NCBI GenBank assembly: GCA_032622095.1
Contig: CP136063.1
Coordinates: 40,954,106-41,018,105 of the forward strand
Length of the DNA: 64,000 nucleotides
Reading direction: 5' to 3'
Source of the DNA: Siphonodentalium dalli
Taxonomy: Eukaryota; Mollusca; Scaphopoda; Gadilida; Siphonodentaliidae
Part shown: one piece after another, positions 46,291 to 58,114 of the stretch
Position numbering within the stretch: the first letter of the stretch is position 1
How the letters are laid out: every line of letters starts with the position of its first letter
Notes under the pieces: model-generated
The model's database searches: none
What the model saw: the letters and a program-made list of their open reading frames with translations, nothing else
Told to the model about the DNA's origin: nothing
Position numbers and translations under genes: made by a program

Positions 46291-48426
46291 ATGAAAAAAT
46301 GTAATTAATTACAATCAATTACAAATTACAATTACCCCATCCCTGCTAAGTATGAACACAGGTTTTGGTTAGACCCTGTTGAGTCAAATACATGATACAC
46401 ATCTGTATTAGACTCAGTTTTCCCATTCTTTGACCCAATCTGACGCACATACCTTATCTAATTACAGGCGACAAAGGACTCCTGGTGGCAGACTCTGCTT
46501 GGTTCTCTTCTTATGGTGACGCTAAAGACAAGATTCGACCAAAAGTTCCGAAATCCACACCTTTATGAGCGAAAATAAAGACATTTGTCATTTGTGCAAA
46601 AAAATATTGTTGTCTGTTTCATTAAAATCATTTCCTGTTTACAAATAAGCACATGGTCGTCATGCGCAGTGTCATAGTTTCGTAATGGTTAATAAAACGT
46701 GTACTCCGACTCCGAAAATATTACGGAAAAAATTACTAACATACTTTTTAATAGCATTTTTGCTTCGAAAATACACTATTTAGCCGGAATGAGAAAAATT
46801 GTATTTGAGTTAAATCTTGAATTTCATACTTTATTATCCAATAAATTAATCAGTTCTCACATTTGTCGTTGTGTCAAAAAATGTCATAATCACACCGGCG
46901 CGCGTTGATAGCTGCGCGAGCAGTTTTTGTATTCTAGATAACGCGCATAATGTTTGCTTTCGTATTGCGTATATACAACAACAACAACATTTCTTCAAAA
47001 TAAGCTTTGGTTGTCAGAATAGATTTACTGCAACAGAATGCTAACCACTGTCAACTGTATGGTAAAATTTCTCAAAACTTGCATGTTAGGCCTATTTATC
47101 AACATTAATATGGCCATATTATCACTAAAGTATCACTAAATAGGTTAGTATAATTATCGTTTGTTTCGCTAATGTAAGAACATTTTACGCCTAAAAATAT
47201 TTGCTTTGGAAAATTCGTGTTAGTCTATTCCTGATATGGTATAAATAAAGAGCGATTGTTTCACTACTGTGACTAACATTAAGAAGTGTACTTCGGCTCC
47301 GACGCCGGGTTTTTTTTCATTCGGTGTCTATTCGGTGTTCATTTTAACTATCCTCGTCCTTTATCTGGGCTTGGGACCAGCAGACTTCGTAGAAGCCGTT
47401 TGCTATATTTTGCGTTGTCCTGGTTTTTCCCCTGCAATAACAGCTGCAAGCACCATCCTCTGGTCGTCCGTTTTATTGGATGTAGGCTACAATTTATTAT
47501 AATAGGAGAATAATTTGTACTGTTTAAATGAAGTTATCATTATTATAATTGACTTTGTTGACTTATAGTTGATTGAAATAATAACGTATATACGAATAGT
47601 GATGCAATTGTATCATATATCTTCCGAGTAGGCTACACAATTTCCCGAGTCGGGGCCGGAGTAGGCCTATGATCAATATATAGAGGATACCTGCATGTTT
47701 TGAGTGAATACCGGAAGTATCTCATTCGTGGTCACAGTGAGATACTGGAATCATCACGAGTGATGATTCCAGTATCTCGCTGTGACCACGAATGAGGTAG
47801 TTCCGGTATTCACTCAAAACACGAAGGTTTTCTTTTTAATATATGCGCTATTTACTAAAATAGATCGAGGAATTAATTCAAAATCGAACCGATTCCGAAT
47901 CACATCGGCAATACAATTTCTGCACAACAAACAGAGACCACGTGGTTCAATAAAATACTGTCGATAACTCAGAATACACATGCTTCACATGTGCGTAATA
48001 TATCAGATAACTTTATTTCAAATATACCAACATACTTGCTTGTGTACTATTAGCAATGCATTGCATTTTTTTCACTTATTGACACAAAATCGTCATTTGA
48101 ACAGTGATTGGAGCATTAAAAGGCTCCAGATTCAATCTCAGAGCATCTAATTTTCAAAACTTTCCAGGGGAGGCCCCCTGAACCCCTCCCGTACTCCCCC
48201 TCAGGCCTTCTGGATATGGATTCGGCATCTATTGCTGGGATACTACACGCCTCAACATTTTGTAGGCGAGACACTCGCCTAGAATTATTTTAACGGGAGC
48301 TCCTCATTGCTCACCAGTGATTTCCCACATGGAGAGGACTGGAACTGTGTTTATTTAATCAAATTGATGGTGTTTTTACTTTACACATATTTTAACATAT
48401 TGCTAATAAGGGACACAACTATCCTG
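46291..48426. other. Non-coding stretch with microsatellite and hairpin
   Basis: 46287-46335 is a TAATTACA-type microsatellite. No gene seen in the rest. A 124-bp hairpin lies at 47697-47820. The short open frame at 47269-47502 is not credible. Confidence 0.5.
47697..47820. repeat. 124-bp near-perfect palindrome (hairpin element)
   Basis: The arms of 61 bp, starting GTTTTGAGTGAATACCGGAA, pair with few mismatches around a 2-base centre (AATCATCAC GA GTGATGATT). No flanking duplication is obvious. It may be a miniature fold-back element or an internal recombination product. Confidence 0.85.
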
Positions 48427-48430
48427 TTAA

Positions 48431-48950
48431 AGATGGATTATCTCTTTAAATAACAAATTTTAAATAGTTGCGTGGTTATAAAATAATAAATATGAACTGA
48501 AGGTCCCTGTCCGGAAAAGCTTCTATCAATTAATATTGATTTTATTTCGAATATTAAATCGGGACCGTTTATGTCACTATTTTTAGAACAGACCATTCGG
48601 ATGATACCATATTGCGATATAGAGCACTGAGCTGTTCCTACGGCTACGCAACAAAAGTCAAATGTCACAGACTGGTTGTTTGTATTGTTTTGTTCCACAG
48701 ATATAAGCGCTAATGAATATAATTAACGTTTATTTGTGACAAAATTGTTAAATAAAATTTCTGGTCTCTTTTAATAGTAACCACTATTGTTCGTTAGCTG
48801 AACAAACACACATTTTTAGACCAGAACATATTCGAAATAAAATTAATATTAATCGATAGAAGCATTTCCGGACAGGTGTCTTCGATTCAGATCTAATATT
48901 TTATACCCCGGTAACTATGTAATACATGTTTACAAATAGATAATCCACCT
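48431..48950. mobile_element. TTAA MITE family A, full copy
   Basis: Starts AGATGGATTATCTCTTT after TTAA (48427-48430) and ends ATAGATAATCCACCT at 48950. Reversed orientation relative to the copy at 40291. Confidence 0.85.
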
Positions 48951-49150
48951 CTAAAGTGGGTATTTTACTTATATAACCATAAATATTTGGGTTTTGTAAC
49001 TGGTTTTGTTGGCCATGTGCTTTGTTTATTTTTTGTGGGTGTACTTGATCAGCGTTCTCTCAGTTCCGGTGCAGACACAATGAGAGACCCTTACCCTGCC
49101 AACAACACAATATTTAGTATAATTTACAAGATTTTCATAAATTTTGGGGG

Positions 49151-49234
49151 TGGGTGTCCCAGACCTGGGTGGAAAAAACTGACGGTCCCGGGTGGGTGTC
49201 CCAAACCTGGGTGGAAAAAACTGACACTCCCGAA
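49151..49234. repeat. Two 42-bp direct repeats
   Basis: The unit starting TGGGTGTCCCAGACCTGGGT occurs at 49151 and 49193 with few changes. Short tandem duplication, non-coding. Confidence 0.8.
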
Positions 49235-49429
49235 AATGAAAAACACAAAATTTCCACCTTGTATCCGTCATTTTTTTCCTGACCACCCTCCCTGCATATA
49301 TGGGAAAACTCTTTTGTGCATTTTCTAAATTGTCGTAAGCCTTCAAAATGAGTTATGTTAGCAAACATTGGGCCATTCTGATGATAGGATGATTCCACGG
49401 ACACATTATGTTGCCACGGGCGATCACCT

Positions 49430-51295
49430 TTAGTGGATCATAATATGAGTAGTCAGGTCGCTCGACCGAACAAATGATTTTTTACACACATCACATTGAT
49501 ACGGGCGATCCCCAGTGTGGATCATCTTGTGTTTAGTCAGGCTACTCAGCTGAGTAAATCTTTTCTCGCACACATGACATGTGTAAGGGCGATCACCCGT
49601 GTGGATCCTCTTATGATTCACCAGGATACCCAACTGAGTAAATGATTTCTCGCACACATCACATTGATACGGGCGATACCCCGTGTGGATCCTCTGATGT
49701 TGCTTCAGGATACTCGACTGAGTAAATGATTTCTCGCACACATCACATTGATACGGGCGATCTCCCGTGTGGATCCTCTTATGTTTCAACAGGTTACTCA
49801 ACTGATTAAATGATTTCTCGCACACATCACATTGGTACGGGCGATCTCCCATGTGGATGCTCTTATGTGAAGTCAGGTGACCAGACTCAGTAAATGATTT
49901 CTCGCATACATCGCATTGATAAGGGCTATCACCCGTGTGGATCCTCTTATGTTTCGTCAGGCCACCCAACTGAGTAAATGATTTCTCGCACATATCACAT
50001 TGATACGGTAGACCCCCCGTGTGGATCCTCTTATGTTTCATCAGGTTACTCGATTCAGTAAATGATTTCTCGCACACATCACATTGATACGGGCGATCTC
50101 CGGTATGGATTCTCTTATGTCTCATCAGGTGACTCGACTCAGCAAATGATTTCTCGCACACATCACATTGGTACGGGCGATCTCCCGTGTGGATCCTCTT
50201 ATGTGAAGTCAGGTGACCAGACTCAAGAAAGGATTTATCGCATAGATCGCATTGATACGGGCGATCCCCCGTGTGGATCCTCTTATGTTTCGTCAGGTGA
50301 CTCGATGCAGTAAATGATTTCGCACACACATCACATTGATACGGGCGATATCCCGCATGTATCATCCTATGTCTCGTCAGGTGACTCGACGCAGTAAATG
50401 TCTTCTCGCACACATCACATTGATACCGACGGTCTCCTGTATGGATCCTCTTATGTCTGGTCAAGTGACTCGACTCAGTAAATGACTTCTCGCACACATC
50501 ACATTGATACGGGCGATCCCCCGTGTGAATCCTCTTATGTTTCACCAGGCTACCCAACTGAGAGAATAATTTTTCGCACACATCACATTGATACGGGCGA
50601 TCACCCGTGTGAATCCTCGTATGTCTCGCCAGGTCACTCGGCTTCGTAAATGATTTCTCGCACACATCACATTGATGCGGGCGGTCTCCCGTGTGGATCT
50701 TCATATGTTTTGTTAGGTGACTCGACTCCGTAAATGACTTTTCGCACACATCACATTGGTATGGGCGGTCGCCCGTGTGGATCCTCATATGTTTTGTTAG
50801 GTGACTCGACTCCGTAAATGACCTTTCGCACACATCACATTGGTATGGGCGGTCTCCCGGGTGGATCCTCATATGTTTTGTTAGGTGACTCGACTCCGTA
50901 AATGACTTTTCGCACACATCACATTGGTATGGGCGGTCTCCCGTGTGGATCCTCATATGTTTTGTTAGGTGACTCGACTCCGTAAATGACTTTTCGCATA
51001 CATCACATTGATAGGGGCGATCATCAATGTGAATCATATTGTGTGTAGTCAGGTCACTCGACAGAGTAAATGATTTCTCGCAGACCTCACACTGATACGG
51101 GCAATCACCCGTGTGTATTCTCTTATGTACCAGCAAATGTGCAGGTGTGCTGTATGTTTTCCAGCAAATATCGCACTGATATGAACGAATATCCTTATTC
51201 GGCAAACTGCTCAACGAATGAATTTGCGAAGTATTTGCCGGTGTGTGTTTGTCATCTCCTGTCTCGATAGTTGATGGCTCCACTTCCCCAAACAT
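49430..51295 (-). CDS. C2H2 zinc-finger protein with 21 tandem fingers
   Basis: An intact 621-codon frame from ATG 51293-51295. A short N-terminus (MFGEVEPSTIETGDDKHTPA) is followed by a first divergent finger (YQCDICWKTYSTPAHLLVH) and 20 further fingers of the form YQCDVCEKSFTESSHLTKHxRIHTGDRP, ending HIMIH. All have the C-x2-C-x12-H-x3-H spacing and canonical linkers. Fingers 3 to 6 share the recognition helix ESSHLTKH and are nearly identical in DNA, showing recent finger duplication. Related to the genes at 31.2 and 36.5 kb, the only one of the three with an unbroken array. Expected role: nuclear sequence-specific DNA binding. No repression or activation domain seen; upstream exons may exist. 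The stop follows the last finger directly. Confidence 0.88.
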   Translation of the reverse strand: MFGEVEPSTIETGDDKHTPANTSQIHSLSSLPNKDIRSYQCDICWKTYSTPAHLLVHKRIHTGDCPYQCEVCEKSFTLSSDLTTHNMIHIDDRPYQCDVCEKSFTESSHLTKHMRIHTGDRPYQCDVCEKSFTESSHLTKHMRIHPGDRPYQCDVCERSFTESSHLTKHMRIHTGDRPYQCDVCEKSFTESSHLTKHMKIHTGDRPHQCDVCEKSFTKPSDLARHTRIHTGDRPYQCDVCEKLFSQLGSLVKHKRIHTGDRPYQCDVCEKSFTESSHLTRHKRIHTGDRRYQCDVCEKTFTASSHLTRHRMIHAGYRPYQCDVCAKSFTASSHLTKHKRIHTGDRPYQCDLCDKSFLESGHLTSHKRIHTGDRPYQCDVCEKSFAESSHLMRHKRIHTGDRPYQCDVCEKSFTESSNLMKHKRIHTGGLPYQCDMCEKSFTQLGGLTKHKRIHTGDSPYQCDVCEKSFTESGHLTSHKSIHMGDRPYQCDVCEKSFNQLSNLLKHKRIHTGDRPYQCDVCEKSFTQSSILKQHQRIHTGYRPYQCDVCEKSFTQLGILVNHKRIHTGDRPYTCHVCEKRFTQLSSLTKHKMIHTGDRPYQCDVCKKSFVRSSDLTTHIMIH

Positions 51296-52283
51296 GATTC
51301 AACTATATTTGTTTCCGTACAAGCTTAGCCTACGTGGGATTACCTGACTGACGCTAACAGACAATCTCATGTAAGAGTTAATTTTATCGAACAGACGGTC
51401 GATACAGTTAAGTTAAGAAACCGTCAGATTATAGGCGGCAATGAAAATAAAAATGTTTCTATTCCGAAGCAGGCGTTTAAAAGGTGGTCTTAAGCAGCGG
51501 TAGGCAGAATAGAACAATGACAAAGTACATAGTTTACGAAAACACAATTGTGCCTGAATTTGTATAGCCTCGAAAACACCGTCGAGGAACTACTTCTGGT
51601 GATAGGGTCTCTGTCGATGTGTATGTACATTCTCTACTGAGTAAAGTTTCCGATTCTTTGCGTGTGTTTCATGACATCATAATACCGGTACTCGTGTTTT
51701 TCGTGACATCATCTGGAATCAGGGAGCTAAATGTGTTCTAGAGTCGGGGAGCGAGTACACCGTGGAATGTTAAAGGTGAAGGTAACTGAAGAATGACCTT
51801 CACATGATACATGCGACACCGTTATTAAAGGATGAAATCGCGTTTATTTGATTTGTACATCATATCTAAATAATTTAAACTGGTGAATGCATGGGGGAAA
51901 GGTTTTTTTGTGGGCGGGAAATTTATTTAACTAGCAGCTGTGGTTCTGGGTTTTTCCAGATCAAGTTTGGCTGTGGGATAGCCCTGTCGTACACTTGGGG
52001 GTTTATTTTTGAAAGTAAACACATGACCTATGATTTTTCTTGCATTTTCTTGATCAACTGGTGTCAATCTGGCTGGGTTAGCATCACTGGTATGGCATGC
52101 AGGCTTCAATTCAGTGAATTTGGCCGAAACGTTAACACTGTCGCCTATGGGAAACCATTTAGTTCAGTGATTCCTATAAGAAAAATTTCAATTTTACGAA
52201 ATTTCACGTCTCGCCATGATAAGTTGTTAATTTCATATTTTCTTATTTTCAAATGATAATGACCACATTTTGGACACATTTAA
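51296..52283. other. Upstream flank of the zinc-finger gene
   Basis: No gene seen. At 52055-52165 a copy of the 53-bp minisatellite unit plus its 3' flank (CTTCAATTCAGTGAATTTGG, ATGGGAAACCATTTAGTTCAG) occurs as a single, diverged element. Confidence 0.5.
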
Positions 52284-53509
52284 AGATGGATTGTCTCTTT
52301 AAGTAACAAATTTTAAATAGTTGCGTGGGTATAAAATAATAAATATGAACTGAAGACCCCTGTCCGGAAAAGTTTCTATCAATTATTATTGATTTTATTT
52401 CGAATATTTAATCGGGACCGTTTATGTGTCTATTTTTAGAACAGACCATTCAGATGATACCATATTGCGATATAGAGCATTAGGCTGTTCCTATGATTAC
52501 ATACCGAACGTCAAATGTCCCAGATTGATTGGTTGTATTGTTTTATTCCATAGTTATAAGCGATAATGAGTATAATTAACGTTTATTTGTGACAAAAATG
52601 TACAATAAAACAGTAACCACTATTGTTCGTTAGCTAAACAACTACACCTTTTTAGACTAGAAAATATTCGAAATAAAATTAATATTAATCGATAGAAGCA
52701 TTTCTGGACAAGAGTCTTCGATTCAGATATAATATTTTATACCCCGGTAACTATATAAAACATGTTTACAAAGAGATAATCCACCTTCAATTAGACTCAT
52801 TATTGCCTGTGACGATGGAATAAAACAATACAAACTATCAATCTGGGACATTTGACATTCGGAACGTAGCTATGTAACAGCCTAATGATCTCTATAATAT
52901 CGCCTGAATGATATGTTCTAAAAATAGAACAATAAAGTGTCCCATTTAATCATCTGATTTCGTAATAAAATATTCGAAATAATATCAATATTAATTGATA
53001 GAAGCGTTTCCGGACAGGGGTCTTCAGTTCATATTTATTATTTTATACCCTCGCAACTATTTCAAATTTGTTATTTAAAGAGGTGATCCATCTTTAAAGG
53101 TGGATGATCTCTTTGTGAACTTGTTTTATATAGTTACCGGGGTATAAAATATTAGGTCTGAATCGAAGACTCCTGTCCGGAAATGCTTCTATCGATTAAT
53201 ATTCCTTTTATTTCGAATATTTTCTGGTCTAAAAAGGTGTGGTTGTTTAGCTAACGAACAATAGTGGTTACTGTTAACAGAGACCAGAAATTTTTGTGTG
53301 CAATTTTGTCACAAATATATCGCTGTATGGTATCACCCGAATGGTCTGTTCTAAAAATAGACAAATAAACGGGCCCAATAAGATATTCGAAATAAAATCA
53401 ATATTAATTGATAGAAGCCTTTCAGGACAGGCGTCTTCATTTCATATTTATTATTTTATACCCACCCACGCAACTTTTCAAATTTGTTTTTTAAAGAGAT
53501 AATCCATCT
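52284..53509. mobile_element. Cluster of adjoining TTAA MITE family A copies
   Basis: Copy 1 spans 52284-52786. A partial copy in the other orientation spans about 52790-53093. A third, 53098-53509, shares the TTAA at 53094-53097 with its neighbour and ends before TTAA 53510-53513. Back-to-back copies joined at a single TTAA suggest repeated insertion at or beside the same site. Confidence 0.75.
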
Positions 53510-53513
53510 TTAA

Positions 53514-54097
53514 TTGAATATTATACCATATTTGACCTTTTTAAATGACATATATGTAGGTATTATGGGTATATATATAACTTGAAACATTGCAGCCGCC
53601 GTGCATGTTCTCGGTTGGCGGTATCACAATGCCATGAACCTATGTGTTAATTAACTAAATTCCAGCTGCATGATGGGGTCTGTTGGTGATCAAAATTCAT
53701 TGAGTTGTGTAAACAGGTGCCACTTACTTAAATCAGCAACTGAACGTGGATCGAACATTTATTCATGGCGTATGGTGAACTACAACCATATTTGACGCTC
53801 TAAAGCAAATTAAAAACATACCATTACCAAACTTTTGCGAGTCCATCAACAACATCAACTGAAAAATGTTTAAACTGCCAGATCTAACGGACAAGACGTT
53901 TCGAAATTGTAAACGATCAACTAAGAGATATGAGAAGTGCAATGCACAGCGTCTGCGCTGCATTAGTGATTTTGAGTTAGCTTCATGTGCGGACAAATTT
54001 AAAGTAAGACATTTTATTTGGAGCCGTCTCCTCAGAAAACTTAGAAAATGCGATGATCACTGATCTGCACATATCATTATAATTTATAAATATGAAA
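53514..54097. other. Non-coding stretch
   Basis: No gene recognised. A 65-codon plus-strand frame at 53866-54063 rich in Lys/Arg/Cys overlaps another frame on the minus strand; neither has recognised motifs. Confidence 0.45.
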
Positions 54098-54101
54098 TTA
54101 A

Positions 54102-55141
54102 AGATGGATTATCTCTTTAAAGGGGTACTGTACGCCATTTTCATTAAATTTCCGGTGACAACAACGATCTAATATCGATAATATATAGAAACATAAGTAA
54201 TTTGAGTCGAAGATGTATTATGTAAACTCTCAGGTTAATAGGCTATCTTAAAATTTAATAATTTAAAAGTTAATAATTTGATATAAATTGAATTTATGAC
54301 TGGAGCCATAAAATGGCGTCAATTAAATTACGAATTTCCGTACTCAAATAAGTAATTGAGGGATACTGGCTGGTTTAACCGATCGCACACACGATCGCTT
54401 AAAATATTATGATGATACGGGGAGAACACTCAAGCCACTCACTGACTAGCGACGATACAATAACTTAAATGATTATATGGGACTAGTATGCATATAATAT
54501 AACTTTTATTTGGTTGAAAACTGTACAAAAATTACTCGACAACGACAATTTGTATTTTTGCATTCCGGTAAATTTGTCATCCGTAACACTACTTCGTACT
54601 CAACAGACTTTCAAATAATGAATTTGTTTTACCTTATTCTCCGACTCGGAGACTATAAAAACCAACAACAACATTTGGCGTACAGTACCCCTTTAAATAA
54701 CAAATTTTAAATAGTTGCGTGGGTATAAAATAATAGATATGAACTGAAGACCTATGCCCGGAAAAGCTTTTATCAATTAATATTGATTTTATTTCGAATA
54801 TTAAATCGGGCCCGTTTATGTTACTATTTTTAGAACCGACCATTCGGATGAGACCGTATTGCGATATAGAGCACTGGGCTGTTCTTACGGCTACGCAACG
54901 AATGTCAAATGTCACAGATTGGTTGTTTGTATTGTTTTGTTCCACAGATATAAGCGATAATGACCATAATTAACGTTTATTTGTGACAAAATTTCACAAT
55001 ATAATTTCTGGTCTCTGTTAACAGTAACCACTATTGTTCGTTAGCTGAACAAACACACCTTTTTATACCAGAAAATATGCGAAATAAAATTAATATTAAT
55101 CGATAGAAGCATTTCCGGACAGGAGTCTTCGATTCAAATAT
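54102..55141. mobile_element. TTAA MITE family A with a family C MITE nested inside
   Basis: Family A starts at 54102 after TTAA (54098-54101). At the TTAA 15 bp in, a family C element (54121-54692, 572 bp, ends AGGGGTACTGTACGCC) is inserted with TTAA on both sides (54117-54120, 54693-54696). Family A continues after it and is cut at 55141 by the start of the 53-bp minisatellite. A partial family C copy lies at 34000-36092. Confidence 0.85.
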
Positions 55142-55973
55142 AGCTGGGTGAACCCCACTGGAGTGGCATGCGGGCGATCTACGGGTGTTAATCTAGCTGG
55201 GTGAACCCCACTGGAGTGGCATGCGGGCGATCTACGGGTGTCAATCTAGCTGGGTGAACCCCACTGGAGTGGCATGCGGGCGATCTACGGGTGTCAATCT
55301 AGCTGGGTGAACCCCACTGGAGTGGCATGCGGGCGATCAACGGGTGTCAATCTAGCTGGGTGAACCCCACTGGAGTGGCATGCGGGCGATCTACGGGTGT
55401 CAATCTAGCTGGGTGAACCCCACTGGAGTGGCATGCGGGCGATCTACGGGTGTCAATCTAGCTGGGTGAACCCCACTGGAGTGGCATGCGGGCGATCAAC
55501 GGGTGTCAATCTAGCTGGGAGAACACCACTGGAGTGGCATGCGGGCGATCAACGGGTGTCAATATAGCTGGGTGAACCCCACTGGAGTGGCATGCGGGCG
55601 ATCTACGGGTGTTAATCTAGCTGGGTGAACCCCACTGGAGTGGCATGCGGGCGATCTACGGGTGTCAATCTAGCTGGGTGAACCCCACTGGAGTGGCATG
55701 CGGGCGATCTACGGGTGTCAATCTAGCTGGGTGAACCCCACTGGAGTGGCATGCGGGCGATCAACGGGTGTCAATCTAGCTGGGAGAACACCACTGGAGT
55801 GGCATGCGGGCGATCAACTGGTGTCAATCTAGCTGGGTGAACCCCACTGGAGTGGCATGCGGGCGATCTACGGGTGTCAATCTAGCTGGGAGAACACCAC
55901 TGGAGTGGCATGCGGGCGATCTACGGGTGTCAATCTAGCTGGGTGAACACCACTGGAGTGACCTGCATGTGTT
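55142..55973 (+). repeat. 53-bp minisatellite, about 15.5 units
   Basis: The unit begins AGCTGGGTGAACCCCACTGG and contains GGCATGCGGGCGATC. Units start every 53 bp from 55142 to 55937. Two variant positions alternate (GGTGAACCCC or GGAGAACACC; GATCTACGGG or GATCAACGGG), in a pattern that suggests duplication of multi-unit blocks (for example 55142 onward versus 55566 onward). Single diverged copies with a shared 3' flank lie at about 52055-52110 and 56884-56940, so the array grew from a unit inside a dispersed element. Confidence 0.92.
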
Positions 55974-56883
55974 GTAAAATATAGAGATCCAGGGGGGCTG
56001 GGAACACCGTAGAGTACAGGGGTAAACCTGTCTTCGGTAACATAGACAAAGGTGCGTAATAACCCTAGGTACACATTCCGAAGCGCCACACGGAAAATTT
56101 TGAATGTCAAAATAAATATAGAATAAGTATAGAACGGCAGCGTACCAGTCAAACCTTTCAGCTAGTTTAAATCATAGGGATAGAAATATCACGAGGGCCA
56201 CACACCAAGCAATATCCACAAAAATGATACTATACACGAATTATTGTAAAAACGTACACATTTTTCCTGATTGTACTATCGGGAAAAATTCTTAATTATA
56301 AACAACAGTGTATGCTTATGCATTGGTTGTACTGCCAGATGATAAATTTAGTGGTGTAACACAGCTATGTTTATATCGTACATAATTATACGAATTGTAA
56401 TGCAATTACAATTAATAAGGGGTAACAACATTATGAATTGAGGACTGTTACATATAAAGGGCTGGACCCCGAATTTCATTAGCAGTGTATGAAGGGATTA
56501 AACTGAAAAAATGACCCAAATATAATATGAATTGTATACAGATAAGTGTGTATAAAATGCATATGCATGCAAATGGAACGCTCTTTATAAGTGTTTTTTA
56601 GTATAGTTTGCAAACATTATACTGTTACAGTAAAGTCTACACAATAATATTTTTATGTTTGATTGTCAGCATAGCTTGATAACATTAGGAGGCGTAAATT
56701 ATATACTTTGGAAAATGTTTACTAAGACCAAGCCGAAAATAGGTATTTAGAATGTTGTGAATCAGAAAATAATGGCCAGCAATTGGAGTCATCAGGCGAG
56801 CGTCTCTGGTATATTAACGAACTTCACATACAGTACGTTTCATAATTAGGTTTCGGTTCTTATTCAATTTAGTGTGTGGCCTG
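55974..56883. other. Non-coding stretch
   Basis: No gene or clear repeat seen. Confidence 0.5.
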
Positions 56884-57010
56884 CAGGCGATCAACGGGTG
56901 TCAATCTAGCTGGGAGAACACCACTGGAGTGGCCTGCAGGCTTCAATTCAGTGAATGTGGCTGACACTGTCGTCTATGGGAAACCATTTAGTTCAGTGAT
57001 TCATTTAACT
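56884..57010 (+). repeat. Dispersed single copy related to the minisatellite
   Basis: One unit (GATCAACGGGTGTCAATCTA, GGGAGAACACCACTGGAGTG) followed by CTTCAATTCAGTGAATGTGG and CTATGGGAAACCATTTAG, matching the single copy at 52055-52165 on both the unit and the flank. It represents the element from which the array expanded. Confidence 0.75.
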
Positions 57011-57317
57011 ATATCACGTACGGAGTTAGCCAAACGAGTTACCAGACGAGAGGTGTCACTAAATTGTGTTAGGCATATCTCGAAAACTAGATGACTTTTT
57101 TCGATCAAATCCGCTCTACCATGAGGGCAATATCGGTCCGTGACTATCGACAAACAAAACTTGTAAAAGCTGCCAGATAACGTCTGCCGGATACAAGCTG
57201 ATGGGAGTTTTCTTTTTCATAAAATGTATTATGACAAATTAGCAAGCTTATTTAGTAACGTGTTCACACTCTTGTCAAACCGAGAAGACAATACAAACAG
57301 AGAACAAGCAAAGTTAA

Positions 57318-57655
57318 AGATAAATTATCTCACAATTTGAAATAGTAAATATGGATTGAAGACCCTTGTCCGGAATCCCTTCCATCAATTAATATTGATT
57401 TAATTTCGAATATTTTATTACAAAATGAGATAATTAATTGGGACCCTTTATTTGTCTATTTTTAGAACAGACCATTCAGGCGATACCATATATCGATAGA
57501 GATCATTAGGATGTTCCCATATCTACGTACCGAACGTCAAATGTCCCAGATTGATTGTTTGTATTCTTTTATTGCAAAGCGATAATGAGTCTACTTAATG
57601 TTTATTTGTGACAAAATTACACAATACATTTGCTCTTCTTTGTTAACAGTAGTAG
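57318..57655. mobile_element. Diverged, truncated TTAA MITE family A
   Basis: Begins after TTAA (57314-57317) with AGATAAATTATCTC and follows the family through ACCGAACGTCAAATGTCCC, to be cut at about 57655 by the palindromic repeats. Confidence 0.7.
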
Positions 57656-57660
57656 TATTG

Positions 57661-57917
57661 GCTGCCACTCTGACCAACCCCCTCGCTCGATGCCACTCTG
57701 GCCCATGGGCCAGAGTGGCATCGAGCGACGGGTTTTGGATTTTTTTCTGGCCCACCCCCTCGCTCGATGCCACTCTGGCCCATGGGCCAGAGTGGCATCG
57801 AGCGACGGGTTTGGCATCGAGCGAGGGGGTGGGCCAGAAAAAATCCAAACCCGTCGCTCGATGACACTCTGGCCCATGGGCCAGAGTGGCATCGAGCGAG
57901 GGGGTGGGCCAGAGTGA
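57661..57917. repeat. Array of 44-bp palindromes
   Basis: Three copies of a 44-bp palindrome (57684-57727 and 57761-57804 perfect; 57855-57898 with one mismatch) centred on GGCCCATGGGCC with CGCTCGATGCC arms. The connecting segments (GGGTTTTGGATTTTTTTCTG and its reverse complement) are also inverted around about 57815, so the block is a palindrome of palindromes. GC-rich, unlike the flanks. Open frames through it on both strands are by-products of the repeat. Confidence 0.9.
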
Positions 57918-58114
57918 CGGCCCAGGGTCTGTCTAGAGGTTGTGTTAGATTCCAAAGAGTAAGGTGAGCGCTTCGAAGGGATTTTTTTGACAGAAAAGAG
58001 CACAATTTACCAATGTATCGATTTTTAACAAAAGCGAAAGTCTTCGAATGAATTCGAAGACGCTAGCGCTGTGAAAATGTGCATGTAAGAGTCATCTGAT
58101 AGCAGGTTTTGGGT

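Noticed and set aside
47269-47513. Hydrophobic 75-77-codon frames
   Set aside because: Two overlapping frames in AT-rich DNA, no homology or neighbours, no start context.
55142-55973. Minisatellite considered as a CRISPR array or coding repeat
   Set aside because: Eukaryotic context, no unique spacers between units, and 53 bp is not a multiple of three, so no periodic protein.
57591-58005. Several overlapping open frames of 85-128 codons on both strands
   Set aside because: Produced by the palindromic GC-rich repeats; low-complexity translations read the same motif forward and backward.
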